A stretch of DNA of 64,000 bases from Parelaphostrongylus tenuis (taxonomy: Eukaryota > Nematoda > Chromadorea > Rhabditida > Metastrongylidae), in the NCBI GenBank assembly GCA_019055375.1, contig JAHQIW010007074.1, positions 186,001 through 250,000 of the forward strand. The letters run 5' to 3'. Below are positions 20,718 to 32,179 of the stretch, piece after piece. Each line of letters opens with the position of its first letter. Position 1 is the first letter of the stretch. The translations under genes were made by a program, and so were the position numbers. Under the pieces are notes generated by a model. The model saw nothing but the letters and a program-made list of their open reading frames with translations, ran no database searches and had not been told where the DNA came from.

Positions 20718-23700
20718 ATGCGAATCAGTGGATTTATCGTGTTCGTCGCCTGTGTCGTCGCTTGGGCGTTTGCCGTTCCAGTCAGCGATTCTGAAGCAGC
20801 CTACAGGATATGTGAGTACTGCCTTCTCCTACCAACTTAACTTATTTTTCAGTTCCGAACACGAAGAAAATCATATGTAAGAATATGTAATAGTAAATAT
20901 TACATAAGAAATATGTAAGAATCTCATTTTGTGCGTTTTGAAAGCGAAAGATACTAGAAACGACACAAATTCTCTACTTGTTAGCATCATCATTTGTATA
21001 GTAATGTAGCTATCTGCAATGTCAATTAGTAAATTCGTTGTTATGGTCGTTACCTAGGGCGGAAGTAATTTTTAATTGGCTGGAGAGCATATGGTGTATT
21101 GGACCAGATTTGTAATTTTCAAAATTGAAGCAGATCTTCATTTCATCAGCTGACGAATAGCTCAAAACCCAACTCATTCATCGTTCAAACAGTGCTAGTC
21201 AGAACATTTTGAGTCGTCAAAAATCCACGATATGAAATTGGAATCCCGATTTATGGGAAAGCACTACACGTGGGAATCAAGAAAATCTAACGTTAATAAT
21301 TTCCTACATAACTAAAACCATCTAAAATAACTCTAAATTCAAATGATCTCTTGACTTCACCAACTCTGTATACCTTTTTTTCATGAAGTGATCCCTAAGA
21401 AAGAGTGCAAGTGCGAATCTGTTACCAGTTTTGCGATGAGTCGGAATAATCAGACCTCAAAAGTGACAGATTTTTCTCACTTTTAGTCACATTATCGCAC
21501 CAGAATTCATTTTTTCCGATGAAGTTAGCCCATAACGCACAGCAGTTATTCTATAGTGTACGTGGGTCTGATGATTATGACCTCTCAAATTCACTTTTTG
21601 AGATCCTTTAGTCCTTCTAAAACTCACTTCCCATTTTGTTAGCCTAAGAATAGAGCGATTGTTTTGAAAAACCAGAGCCACGCCTTTACTGTTTATTAAA
21701 TAAATACTGATTTGAGTGCAATGTTGTAATTGGGCTGACCGCTCTGGGTTAATTAATCACTCTGAAGGAGCTCCACTTCATCAGTTGACCGATAAGTCAC
21801 ATCTGACATTGTGTAGAAAACTCACGGACTGTACAGATGACTAGACGAATATCGGTATCTTTCAAATAGCATGCGATATTTTCTTGGTTTATCTGACTTT
21901 ACCACAAGCCTGTCAGCTTGAAGAAATTTGAAAAAATTACAATTGATCATTTTTTCAGTGAATCAGTATCTTCAACGGTTCGGCGCCGAAGATTTAAGAG
22001 ATACGTACTTCATTGGAGACCATGGGTGAGCTAGTGATTTTATTTAATAAATAGTAAACCGCTCAAAATAGACAGTATCATGTGGAGCAGTGCATTACTC
22101 TTGTCATACAAAAGGGCTACTTGATCCCAGGGTAAATCAAGCCCTACATCTTGAGTTCAGCACATTGATATTAGACATTTCTGAAAGATGAAAAAATTGA
22201 GCTAATGCATTGAAAAAACCTCACTCGTTACGTGCTCATAATATATGTATTTGTATTTGGGGTAAATTAATCACCTCAAAGTTTCTTTATGATGACGAAT
22301 GCATGGCTGATCTCAAACGGGTTAGTGGGGGCCAAAAAAATTAATTATTTATTTTTTAAGCCCCTATCTATTACACAAGTCGAGGCTATGTGAGGCATAA
22401 CGGCCTAGCGAGTTTTATGAGGACGGAATTAACTCTTTTTATCTTTAATTTCGAGTGTTCTATTAAGACCACGCTCAAATTTTGATATAACTCAAAATTA
22501 TTATTTGAGTTAACATGTCATGTGGTCTGTCAATGGGCTCTTGTACAGCCCGATCACGTGTTTCGGCCTTGCAGCCTCGTCAGTCGGGCAGGGCAGGCGC
22601 TTCGTCTTTGGCCAATCATCTCGGGGGCCCCTACACCCCTTATAAAGAGATAGACGAAGACGAACGATTTACACAATCGCAGTCAGGTGAAAAATTGATG
22701 GACTTAACCGTGCTAAAAAGTTGGCAAATTAGCCATCAAATTTCTTCTGACCGAGGTGTCTTTGAATATGTGCTAAATCATTGAAAATCTAGGAATTGCA
22801 TTCTCGAGAAAATAGGAACCAATTTCAACAGGGCAGTATCTAGGTGCATGGTGGTTGAGTTTTGATCGGTTCATGGCTTGTTTAGCCAGCAGAATAATCA
22901 GCTATAAAATTTTAGAATAACATTAGAAATGAGCAAATGTAATCCTCACTTCTCCTTCAGTTCTGTGACTTTATACTTGTGGAACAATAAGATTCGTCAG
23001 CGTACAAGTGACCTGAGAGTACTACGATTGGCCATTAGATTGCTTCGCTTATAAAATTATCATTGTGGTCATTTGACTTGGAATTTGCTATTTCCTATTC
23101 TTCAGCATGAATAGAATATTTAATAGCTCTATCAAGCGCGTAAATAAATAAAACGAAGGGACTATTGGAAATCACGAGAGTATGAGCTCACCGGTGGTTG
23201 TCGGATCTAATGAATAATTTATCTCATTTCACGCCACTCACCTTACGCGGTTCTTGATTCCTGTGGGAATTTGACTTTGGTCGAATTCTTCTCTTCTTTT
23301 ATGATTTAATATAAATATCAATACGTTCGTTCGCGAGGACTGCGCCTTGATTGTTAATAATTGACTACTAAAACAAGAAAATAATTTGATAAATTCGAAA
23401 TGGTCAAATGTTTGAAGTACGTTGTTCTTTTTTAGAGAGAGAAAACAACGGCGATGTAATCACTTGAATTGACAACGAGTCAGCTGCGGACTTGTTTGTT
23501 TTAAACCGAAAATTCGGTCCCGAGATACTTTCCAAACATTTAGATGAACGCTAATAGATCAATATCGCGATATCAAACGACGAAGTTGTAAAGCTGGAAA
23601 CTATTATCCAAAACTTATTAGTGAATAGCAGCCAGAAGTTACAGATATTTTCTTTGAATTTTTGTAGATCGAGGAAAACACCGCAAACTGATTGAGGTTG

Positions 23701-26700
23701 AAAAGCATTTGCGCTTTTGGATTATGAATTTCAATTTTTTCGACTAGACTCATCTACATCCAAATGTGTTGAATGGATTTTGGATGTTCTAGAATGGTCG
23801 AAATCTCCTCGTATTCTTAGCATCGGTGCCAATGCTTAAATTTTTTGCTATTCATTGGAATAGTGGAAGCACCATCTCGCTAGTGCGAAGCCCAAGAGTA
23901 TGGTGGTGAGGAAAAGCTCCATAGCCTAACTCATTCCAATCTTACAGCGCCAGATGTGCATTACATGGCTAAAGTTAGATATAGAAGAAGAGTGACCTAT
24001 TGTTTAGGTCATATCGGACATACAAACCGAAGTATTTGCAGCACACCCAGTCTGTCTCAGCACTTTTCAAATGTGATGGTTCTGCTGGGTCCGTGACGCT
24101 TTCATTGAGAAGTCCATCTGCAGATCGGCAGTCTCACTATAGCCATTTGAATCAAATTGGGCTCACCAAAATGTTCAAAAGCTGTATCAATTGTTTACTT
24201 GTCATCATATATATAGAATCTGTTTCACAACATGCTTGGAAAAGTCGTCTAAAATCAAACGCTCTTGATTAAAGAAGGAAGTGCAGACGCAGAACAGAAT
24301 TCTTGACGATGTTGTCCTTACCGTTTGATCAGGCCATGCAATGTTCATTCATTGCTTATATTCATCTTTTCGATGCCTTTCTGACGACGAGCGAATGATA
24401 TGTCTTGTTCATGCTCTACAAGAGCTGAGGTAGTTCTTGGAGTGATAGCTCCCAATATTCTCTCTATATGATCGCTTTGAAATGCTGCTGCGAGCACTCG
24501 ACCGTCGGCATCGTAAAGACTCATATTTTTGATAAGCAACCCTACTAGTCATCTATGCATTGCGTGCTCCAAACTTTTTTCCTAGCCCAGATGCTTAGAT
24601 GTCTTGTGGCTGCTACTGCCGATTCTACTTCTCAATCAGCTCATGAAGTAGGACATGTAAGTGGTTTTCATTTTTCGAGATCATCATTCATTCGAATAAA
24701 AATCATTGCAAATTAGATAATAGATGTAAATAATGAGTATAAGTATGAATATTTAGTTATGCCGAGGTCCGAAGAAGGCCAGCCTGCAATAATTGAATAT
24801 CAGGTTCGAAATAAGTGTTATATGGAGCACTATAACCCAAAAATAAGCTGATAGAACTTTTACATGTCCTTCAGAGATCTGCCATGGCACCGAGAGCACA
24901 AGACGTACCTTTTAGCTTACGGCTTGATTTTTCAAATTTAATATCTGTCAGTGTAAATGTGTTCAGTCAATAGCCGACTACCAGGCCAAAGCCGTTGCCG
25001 GTTGGTTGCTGACAGATTGAAGCGTTGTAGCGTAGAAAAAGTGCAGAGCAAAACAAGAGTCGGTAGCGCAACGGGTCAAGGCACGCGTTCCCAATAGAGT
25101 GAAATTTGGGTTAAAGTCTCGTCTGAGGCAAAAATTTTCCGCATCACTCAACATCATTGGGTACACCTGAATTAGGGAATGATTATTTAAGATGCTTTTG
25201 TGAATTTCATGGTAACAAAATTTGTCATAACGCACTGATCCAGCTTTAACTCAACTGATAGTATTCCCAGCAGTCATGTTAATACATTCGATAAGCTTGT
25301 ATCCTTTTGATTGAACACTTTTAGACTTGCTAGCGCAGCAAGAAACGAACGTACTATCGCATAGCGAAAATTTCAGTCTAAAGCTCCTGACCATAGGTCA
25401 CAAGTATTTACTGTGTTTTCGGAAATTATACATGTTATGTATTCACAACCACAAGGAAAGATAAAAAGCTTGTACGATTGTTTTAGTCGGAGCACTGACA
25501 TTCTAGCACATTTACCAGCTGTTTTACCAGATTGGCGAACATGTGGAGCTTATAGATCTTATAGGCACGGCAAACACGGCATTTCAAAAACATTAAGTCT
25601 TTCAAGAGATTTTCCTTAGTTTGTCAATCAAAGATTGAAACAGCGATTTCCATAAATTAGTTTGTTGCAGTAAAAATTGACAATTGAATGCTAAAACAAT
25701 AGTTCATGAAAACGACAATCACTCAAGCTGTGATTGGCGCTTGCTTAACCATTAATATTCTTACAACGAAAATCTGTCTAAATCGTTACTGCCTTGAAAC
25801 GAAAAACTCGCAGGACGTGTTCGCAATCTATCATCACCAATCACTGCTGTCCACGAACGGATAAGTTTTGGCAAGAATGACCTGGGATCTCTCTTAAGGA
25901 TGGTCGCGGCGATCGACATACAATAAACCGTTTCACTTCATAAGTGTTAAATTAAAAGCGTTTTACTTTCCTCTGTAGACTTGTCCAGTTGTGGAAGAGT
26001 TTCGCTAATTGTCGTGGATTTCGTAAGCTTTCTCTTTTTATATCGCATCATAATAATAGTTTCAATATTTTCAATACGGTAACAGCACTCTAAAAAATTG
26101 TAGCTTCCGGTTACGCTTACGTAAATTGAAAATAGTTGGTTACGAATACAATTTTGAATTTGAACTTTTTACCTTTGTTGTGCCAACGAAAAATAAGTTT
26201 CTTTTTCTTGTAGCATGAAAACTCTTGTCTCGCGACTCTATGAACTTTTGAAAGACGGCTTCAGCATCCCGTTGGATGTGAAAGTGTCCTCTTTACAAAA
26301 AGCTATCGAGATTCCCGAAGAAAGAAGATATAGTAGTGGGTGGGCGCTGGGTTTGACAAATTTTAAAGATGAAAAATGAGGCGAAACATCGTAGTCCAAT
26401 TCATTCGACTTTTGAAACGTTCGTTGTGCGACGTATGGCTGTCGGCCAGCTGCAATCTAACCGTCAATACTTTTGCACCAACTTAGTAGATTAGACAAAT
26501 AAGTGTGACAAAAAGTATTCAAGTTAGTGCAATTGATAATACCAAATAAAATTAAAATAGTGACGAAAGTTTGTCGCAATTTATTCGCGTTTATTCTAGT
26601 TTTGCGTTCATCAATTACAAAAAGCGTTGAAGAAGATGAACATAAGCAAGAGTTTAGTTTTGTATCTTTGACGGCCATGTGTACTGATTTCATATATGCG

Positions 26701-27079
26701 TCAAGTGAATGAATTAACATTTTGCTCTCTGAAGTCTACATTTCCTTGGACTTAGTCTTCTTTACGAATAAATCAAGAAAAAACCGAACTGGTTAATAGA
26801 ACGATGATCGTGAAATAATCACATTGCCTCGCATTCGCTCATAACTAAGTAACCACTGATTTCGGTGCACATGAAAACTGTGTTTTAAGCACAAGCAATG
26901 AAGTTGCATCCACATTGTGATTGGATAGGGCAATGGGGTTGAACAGAATTGAGCGGTCGTTTTTGGTTGACGCGCGTTGATCTATTCCGCGCGTAATGAT
27001 TTGATTTCGTAAGTCGAATCGTTCTCATTGCAGATCCGACAAACGTGGGCTTGGACCGCGGCCACTTCGATTTGGCTGA
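20718..27079 (+). CDS. flp-21: FMRFamide-like neuropeptide precursor FLP-21
   Basis: Exons 20718-20811, 20853-20876, 21959-22025 and 27034-27079 (TGA 27077-27079) join in frame across GT-AG introns of 41, 1082 and 5008 bases to give 76 residues. The start is MRISGFIVFVACVVAWAFA, a typical signal peptide with likely cleavage before VPVSD. A spacer follows (LNQYLQRFGAEDL, RDTYFIGDHG). The C-terminus is Ser-Asp, the dibasic Lys-Arg site, then GLGPRPLRF and a terminal Gly that donates the amide. In C. elegans the single flp-21 peptide GLGPRPLRFamide is a ligand of the receptor NPR-1, which sets feeding and aggregation behaviour. Precursor length, single peptide copy and the C-terminal placement agree with that gene. 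The peptide-bearing exon is only 46 coding bases and easily missed. Identification is strong; the small exon 2 is set by phase and splice sites. Confidence 0.93.
22441..22697 (-). repeat. F1 foldback element in flp-21 intron 3
   Basis: Minus-strand F1 copy: ACGATTTACAC and GACGAAG blocks, the ribozyme at 22548-22589, then GTACAAGAGCCCATTGACAG, ACCACATGACATGTTAACTC and the end GTGGTCTTAATAGAACACTC. Confidence 0.75.
22548..22589 (-). ncRNA. Hammerhead ribozyme motif, F1, nearly complete
   Basis: Minus strand: stem I GCCCGA/TCGGGC (6 perfect pairs), core CTGACGA (22577-22583), stem II GGCT/GGCC over GCAA (GNRA), GAAA (22561-22564) and a CACGTG stem III. One base is missing just before the cleavage position compared with sister copies, so it may be inactive. 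Confidence 0.7.
24345..24541 (-). CDS. Candidate 3'-terminal coding exon on the minus strand, unknown
   Basis: Inside flp-21 intron 3 but on the opposite strand. After an acceptor-like CTAGTAG the frame is open for 65 codons to TGA (24345-24347). It includes KNMSLYDADGRVLAAAF, DHIERILGAITPRTTSA and EHEQDISFARRQKGIEKM. Codon use (GAT GCC GAC GGT CGA GTG CTC GCA) is strongly coding-like. SLYDADGRVLA faintly recalls acyl-CoA thioesterase strands, but I would not assign it. Would be a nested gene or a retained fragment. Confidence 0.4.
24970..25175 (+). repeat. S3 tRNA-derived SINE
   Basis: CCGACTACCAGGCCAAAGCC head, GTCGGTAGCGCAACGGGTCA (A box), AAATTTGGGTTAAAGTCTCG (B box), then GCATCACTCAACATCATTGG. 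It lies in flp-21 intron 3. Confidence 0.65.
26215..26379 (+). CDS. Candidate short coding exon, unknown
   Basis: CTTTTTCTTGTAG (acceptor at 26212-26213) is followed two bases later by an ATG and a 54-codon frame: MKTLVSRLYELLKDGFSIPL, then DVKVSSLQKAIEIPEERR. The amphipathic, well-balanced composition is coding-like to about codon 45. It lies in flp-21 intron 3 on the same strand. It could be an alternative exon or a nested gene; frame does not continue from flp-21 exon 3 in an obvious way. Confidence 0.35.
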   Translation: MKTLVSRLYELLKDGFSIPLDVKVSSLQKAIEIPEERRYSSGWALGLTNFKDEK

Positions 27080-27196
27080 AGTGATGCCCATCAAGGGATT
27101 CAGTCGCTATTAAATAACATCATATCAACTTCGAGGACAAATATCCATGAAATAATATCCATAATTCCTGATTTTGCTATCTGATGTTGTTCTATC

Positions 27197-27202
27197 AATA
27201 AA
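27197..27202 (+). terminator. Polyadenylation signal of flp-21
   Basis: AATAAA, 118 bases after the flp-21 stop codon; a normal distance for a nematode 3' UTR. Confidence 0.6.
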
Positions 27203-27332
27203 GATCAGTTCGTTCGCCTCTAAAAATCGTTCCGAAATGTTAAAGTGATGTTGATTATCATTATACAGTCATCTTTCCAAATTTGAAAAATCTTGGATTA
27301 ACCTAATAATTTTTACCTCATAACTCTTAAGG

Positions 27333-27645
27333 AGGAGCGCGTATAGCGCTGAGGTTAGAGGTGTTCTTCGTTGTGCAAAAGGCCGTTGGCTCAATCTCGC
27401 GCTCATGGCTCACCAATCCATCCATCCCTCCGAGGTTGGCATAATGATATCGGACTGGTCACAGACTTGTCAAGAAGGATAAGCAGCAGTGATTCGATAC
27501 AGCGGGAGGTCACAGAGAGTCATTGTAAAGGCCAGATATGCATGCAATTTACTCAAACATTTAGAATTTGAAAACGAATGCATGGCGCGTCCCTCAGGGA
27601 TTGATCAATGCCCAGAGCTTTTTATCCTTTTGATTCTTGAGGTGA
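27333..27645 (+). mobile_element. S1 tRNA-derived SINE, plus orientation
   Basis: Diverged A box (GCGTATAGCGCTGAGGTTAG), B-box region (GGCTCAATCTCGCGCTCATG), GGCTCACCAATCCATCCATC, GACTTGTCAAGAAGGATAAG, GTAAAGGCCAGATATGCATG, CCTCAGGGATTGATCAATGC and tail TTTTTATCCTTTTG. It begins about 250 bases after flp-21. Confidence 0.75.
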
Positions 27646-27883
27646 AAGCCAGCTTACTGTCCTTGAATGTCTTTTCAGTCTGAAACAAAAAAGTAGTATT
27701 GTTCATTCCACCTGCCATTTTATGAAGTAGACTACAGCTTGCTAAAATCGTGTAAATTTTATACGTTTGATTTTTTTATAATGAACTAAATGTGAAGCTT
27801 GATGGAATTGCCTGTGATCGTTTATACCGTAAAATTCATCCATAAGAGGTTCATGATAGGAAATGTACAATTTTCAGACTGCT

Positions 27884-28073
27884 CAGCACTCCACTCACCA
27901 GCGCAAATTGAGTTCTGTTCTGAGTGGAAGTTTAAAAGCAAAATTCAGTACATCGTCAAATTAACACCGCTTAGAGATATGGCAGAAAAGGCCAGTTCAA
28001 GCGCACATGCAGAACTCTTCTTTTTAGATCGACCGAAGAAAAATGAACTCACCATTAGCTGTGAAGATTTCTG
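27884..28073 (+). other. Candidate coding exon, unknown
   Basis: CAATTTTCAG is followed by a 63-codon frame ending in TGA at 28071-28073, including ALHSPAQIEFCSEWKFKS and KIQYIVKLTPLRDMAEKA. Coding-like but unrecognised; upstream exons not found. Confidence 0.3.
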
Positions 28074-28539
28074 AATTTTGAAGTCAAAATATCTCTGGCA
28101 TAGTCAGCGTATTACCCCGTGGTAATAGGCGCACTGTGATACAAAAAAGGGCGTCAGCAATCTGATCTCAAGCCAGGGATCAACCAGTTTCTTATTTTTT
28201 GTACAGGATCTGCGGAGATATAGATTATATTTTGATAGATCATACCTTGTATGGGCTGGATTTGTGTTGAGCCCTAAAGATGGCGAATGTGCTGAAACGT
28301 CAGCAGTATAAATGCTTCATAACAATCTCAAGTTACCTTAATCATAAAAAAAGGGAAACAACATTTAAGACAGAGTTCATATCGATGGGTAATGCACCTC
28401 TCACATCAGAATATGACCTGGGATACTGCGTGAAATCATATGTGATAAAGAGTAATTTCTTTTTGCTTTCCATTTTCGAATTGTTGGAGTTTACGCAGCA
28501 TGCCTTAGGGCTTGATGCGCCAATTTAAAATTCCTCTCC

Positions 28540-31500
28540 GATCATGGTACCTTCTAATCTCAGATTTTCCCGAAAATTTGCATACCAGTATCACGTGACT
28601 ATGCTGCTCCAAGTAATAAATTTTGTAATTCCACACCAACTACCTGACAAATTTTCTAACAAGTTAGCTGCATCTGATCATGCTTTCAAAGAATTCTTAT
28701 GCCCGGAGACTTAATGATTCATTGTGTCAAAAAAAAACTTCTTTCCCCTTATAAAAAGTGCAAGCTATTTAAACTTTTCTTCAAGGCTTTTGTAAGCTAA
28801 CATGTGCACTGAATTTGTCAAAGCTGTCTAAAGAGGTAAGAAATTGTAGTTTAGAGCTCTAGTCGCTACTAATTTGCAACACAAAGCCCAAAACCTCCCA
28901 CTCCTTTTCAATGTCGATATTTTGGATAAAAAGTATCTATGTTGCCATACGACTTGGCCTTGCTAGTATATGATTGATTATTGGATCTTCCGATTTTCTC
29001 CACATCTTGCTTCCTTCCCTCTTGCATCGCCGGTGACAGAAGAGATGAAGGCTGTTCTCATATTTAATTGAGAAATACTTTTTATAAAGTTGCCACTTTT
29101 TTAGAAAGGGTGTTGAGTTCTAACTGGATAGCAGTGCCATTCACAAAATATGTTCTCTACTTAGTACGGATAGAAAGAACTGTTCAAAAACTCCTCCTGT
29201 CCTCTGCTATTTGGAAAGTTAAAGTGCTATATTGAGAAAAATCGGATGCAGTTCATTCGGTTTTCCGAGTGCAAATGAATAATTCGACCTTATTTGCTAA
29301 GCAAGAACTTTTCATACGAGTGCTAGTAATCATTCAAAAGCTTAACCATTTAACTAGGTAGCCATTTTTTGAAAAGACCCTTTTACGACACCGTAGCATA
29401 TAAAATAAAATTATGTTCCACACCCGTCGCGCACCTTGATTTTCATCGCGCGCATAATTTACTGAAAGCGTGAAAGCATATGAATGTGTAGGTGCAGTCT
29501 TTTAGTATATGACTCAACCGTTTTATCTAGAGTTTCTTTTAAAGCGTAAAGAAAATTCCCAAATGAATAAAAAGTTGAATCCCACATGTCTAACGCGCCA
29601 GGACATAGGTTGACCTCACCGCACGTGTGCTTGTAGATTAGCCGGCAAACAAGCCGCCAGATATGCGAAACCCGATATTATTTTTAAAGTCTAGAGAAAG
29701 AGCTCCGTCCGGTGATGTGTAAAACACGTTTTCCTTCACCTACAGTGCAATCAAATGAGCTTTTCTTGAAAGCAAGCACATTTTTGAGTTCTTTAAGACT
29801 TGTGCTATTGAAAGAGTATTGAACCTCCAAAAAGTTTTATCCAATGAGATGTAAACGAAATACTTAAAAAAAAAAAACGCGTGGTCGTGTCATACATCAT
29901 TTCATTTTGAATTTCATAGCGTTATAAAAGGGTATTTGGAAAGGCCGACCACGTTTCGCCTTAGCCAGAGTTTTAAGCTACTAAATGATTACTAACATTC
30001 GTATGAAAAATTCACCTTCAACGGATGAGGTCGAATATCGATTTGTCCGGAGTAGCTGAAAAAAACCTCGGATTTTTTGAATAGATGAGAAAATTTTCAG
30101 CGAAAGTTATCAATATGAGTATCCTTTATACATCAATAGTAATCTCACTGAACATCAAGTGAGCTCAACGGAAACACAAAAATCTGTTGCTTCATATCTT
30201 ACTGATGAACTGTTAGCTTCACTCGCTCTCCGGACAAAATGCGTACTATATGTTTGAAGAAGAATTCATTATTTTCTGACTTTCAGCAATCGTACTATCA
30301 ATAGCAATAAAATTTTTGCTCATATTATTATACCGAAACTATTGAGAAAGATATACATCGTTTTGAAAATGTCAAGCAAGGATAATATAATAGCGTGCAA
30401 AATAGATCAAGGGTTTTCCTTTCCAAAGCTCCACTATGATCAGAACAAGAGCACCAAGTGGTTTGGAAGAAAATATAGTTTCGCTGGAACCCAATAAATT
30501 TATTGAATTTCTTCTGTAGCGAGTTTGTTCGTTTTCTAGTAATGACGTGATTGCATATGACTTTCAATACACGTGGTCGTTAATTTGATCTCTTGTCCTC
30601 TTCAGGTAAAGTTCTCAATTATTCATGATCCGAAAAATGATAGCAAACTTTTTTGCGAGGGAAAAAAACACCAAGCCGTTATGTTGGTAGAGCACAGAAA
30701 AGCTTTGTATGCGACATAAACAACCTATCACATTTAGGACACTCAATGGAATCAGATGGACATACGACATGTCCCTAAAGAACTGATGGATGACGAACGT
30801 TCTAATTTCTTTTCAATCTTTTCATTTATACTACTTCTCATTGCATATGCACGATTTTCATAGCTCATTTTTTTGTTCGTCTGGTTCACTGTTTTAAATC
30901 CGTCATTCAAAATGTCCTTGGCTATGCGTAAGAGTTTGGCTGCTGGTTAGAGCTTTGCCTTCTTCGTAGGAGCTAGTCCACGTACCTTCTAAATGAGATT
31001 TTGGTACAGTTCCAACTTAATCATTTTTACGCCTTATTACAGCCAGCTACCGAATTTTCCAATAGGAATCAGCTCTTTCAAAGAAGCATAACATGATTTT
31101 CCTGAAGTGATGGGCGTCTAGTTCACCCGGAGGAGGTCGATCCTTCCGGTGCTTATGTTGCACTTCATCTCAGATCACTGCTTACCTCTCATCGTTCTAA
31201 ATACAATGAGCTCGATAAAGTCATCCTCTTTGATTTTTTTTTTCAATGTCATGCATTAAAGAATTTAATCCAGTGAAGTTGAATAACTCAAAACCCGTTG
31301 AAAAACGTATATGAAGAAAGGCTTTGATAAAGCATAAAGATTGAGCGCCTTTGTGATGTGCAGTGTGGTATCATTGAAGTGTCTATCTTAAAAAAGTCTA
31401 AGCTAATTCACATTACTTCCCTCAATTTTCACAACAATTTCATCTATTCCAAACAACTATTTTAGTACAAAAAAAAATACTCATTTCGTAGCCTATGTGA

Positions 31501-31960
31501 ACTTGAGCTTAAGGAGCAGAATAGATTCAATTCAAAAAGACCTGAAAGGCGAGTAAGTACACATTGCCATTCAAAAGCTCATGACTAGCTTTCTTTGGTT
31601 TTCAAAGAGGATTTAGTGGTGTTCTCTTTCTCTTATGAAGGCGTCTAGTATTTTTCAAAGAGTCTCACTACTCACTACGAAAGCTCCTCTTTTCGGTAAT
31701 AAAACATTAAGTTGATGCCTAGATTTCTCAAATCCAATGAGAGTATTCCAAACAAAAATAGAACACCATAGTTGTTGGAGAGGACCAGCTGGCAGGAAAT
31801 AAAGCTGTGTTTTTATAAATAACAGTAGTGCTGATTAGCCGAGTTGACCAGTTCGATTGACCTTCGGATCAAGTTGTCTGCACTTGTTTACTTTCAAATG
31901 TTCCTATTAATTCACCTGGTACTGTAACAATGTAAGCAATCCTCAATGAAACTTTAAAAA
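28540..31960. other. Intergenic, nothing recognised
   Basis: AT-rich with homopolymer runs. Only short chance frames, no shared repeats that I could see and no RNA genes. Confidence 0.35.
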
Positions 31961-31969
31961 GATTTCAAT

Positions 31970-32176
31970 TCAAAGGTAACTTCTTGAATGCAAAATCAAA
32001 GAAGTAAGACTGTCACTTCTACAACCTGTTTTGTGTAACATAATGCAAACCGGCTTTCCTTTAACTTCGGTATTACCAATATAAGTTTCCGATACGTTCC
32101 CCGCCATCCGTGCCCATTCACAGCCTTCTAAGGAAAACTCGGTTTTTTTGCTTTTTTCTGGAGGTTTAGTAGTCAT
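31970..32176 (-). CDS. Candidate first exon, possibly thioredoxin-like
   Basis: Minus-strand ATG at 32176 opens 68 codons: MTTKPPEKSKKTEFSLEGCE, then a segment with KGKPVCIMLHKTGCRSDSL. The Gly-Lys-Pro, hydrophobic strand, His-Lys-x-x-Cys order faintly resembles the active-site region of TXNDC12/AGR-type thioredoxin proteins, but the second cysteine of CxxC is absent here. Treat the resemblance as a guess. Upstream sequence is short of a clear acceptor. Confidence 0.3.
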   Translation of the reverse strand: MTTKPPEKSKKTEFSLEGCEWARMAGNVSETYIGNTEVKGKPVCIMLHKTGCRSDSLTSLILHSRSYL

Positions 32177-32179
32177 TCG

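Noticed and set aside
21959..22025. Start of a matrix metalloproteinase (YLQRFG resembles its propeptide)
   Set aside because: Joining to the exon at 27034 in the correct phase gives the FLP-21 peptide and a stop; no zinc-binding motif exists nearby.
22515..22784. 89-codon open frame
   Set aside because: It lies across the F1 repeat and its ribozyme; the apparent coding is the repeat sequence.
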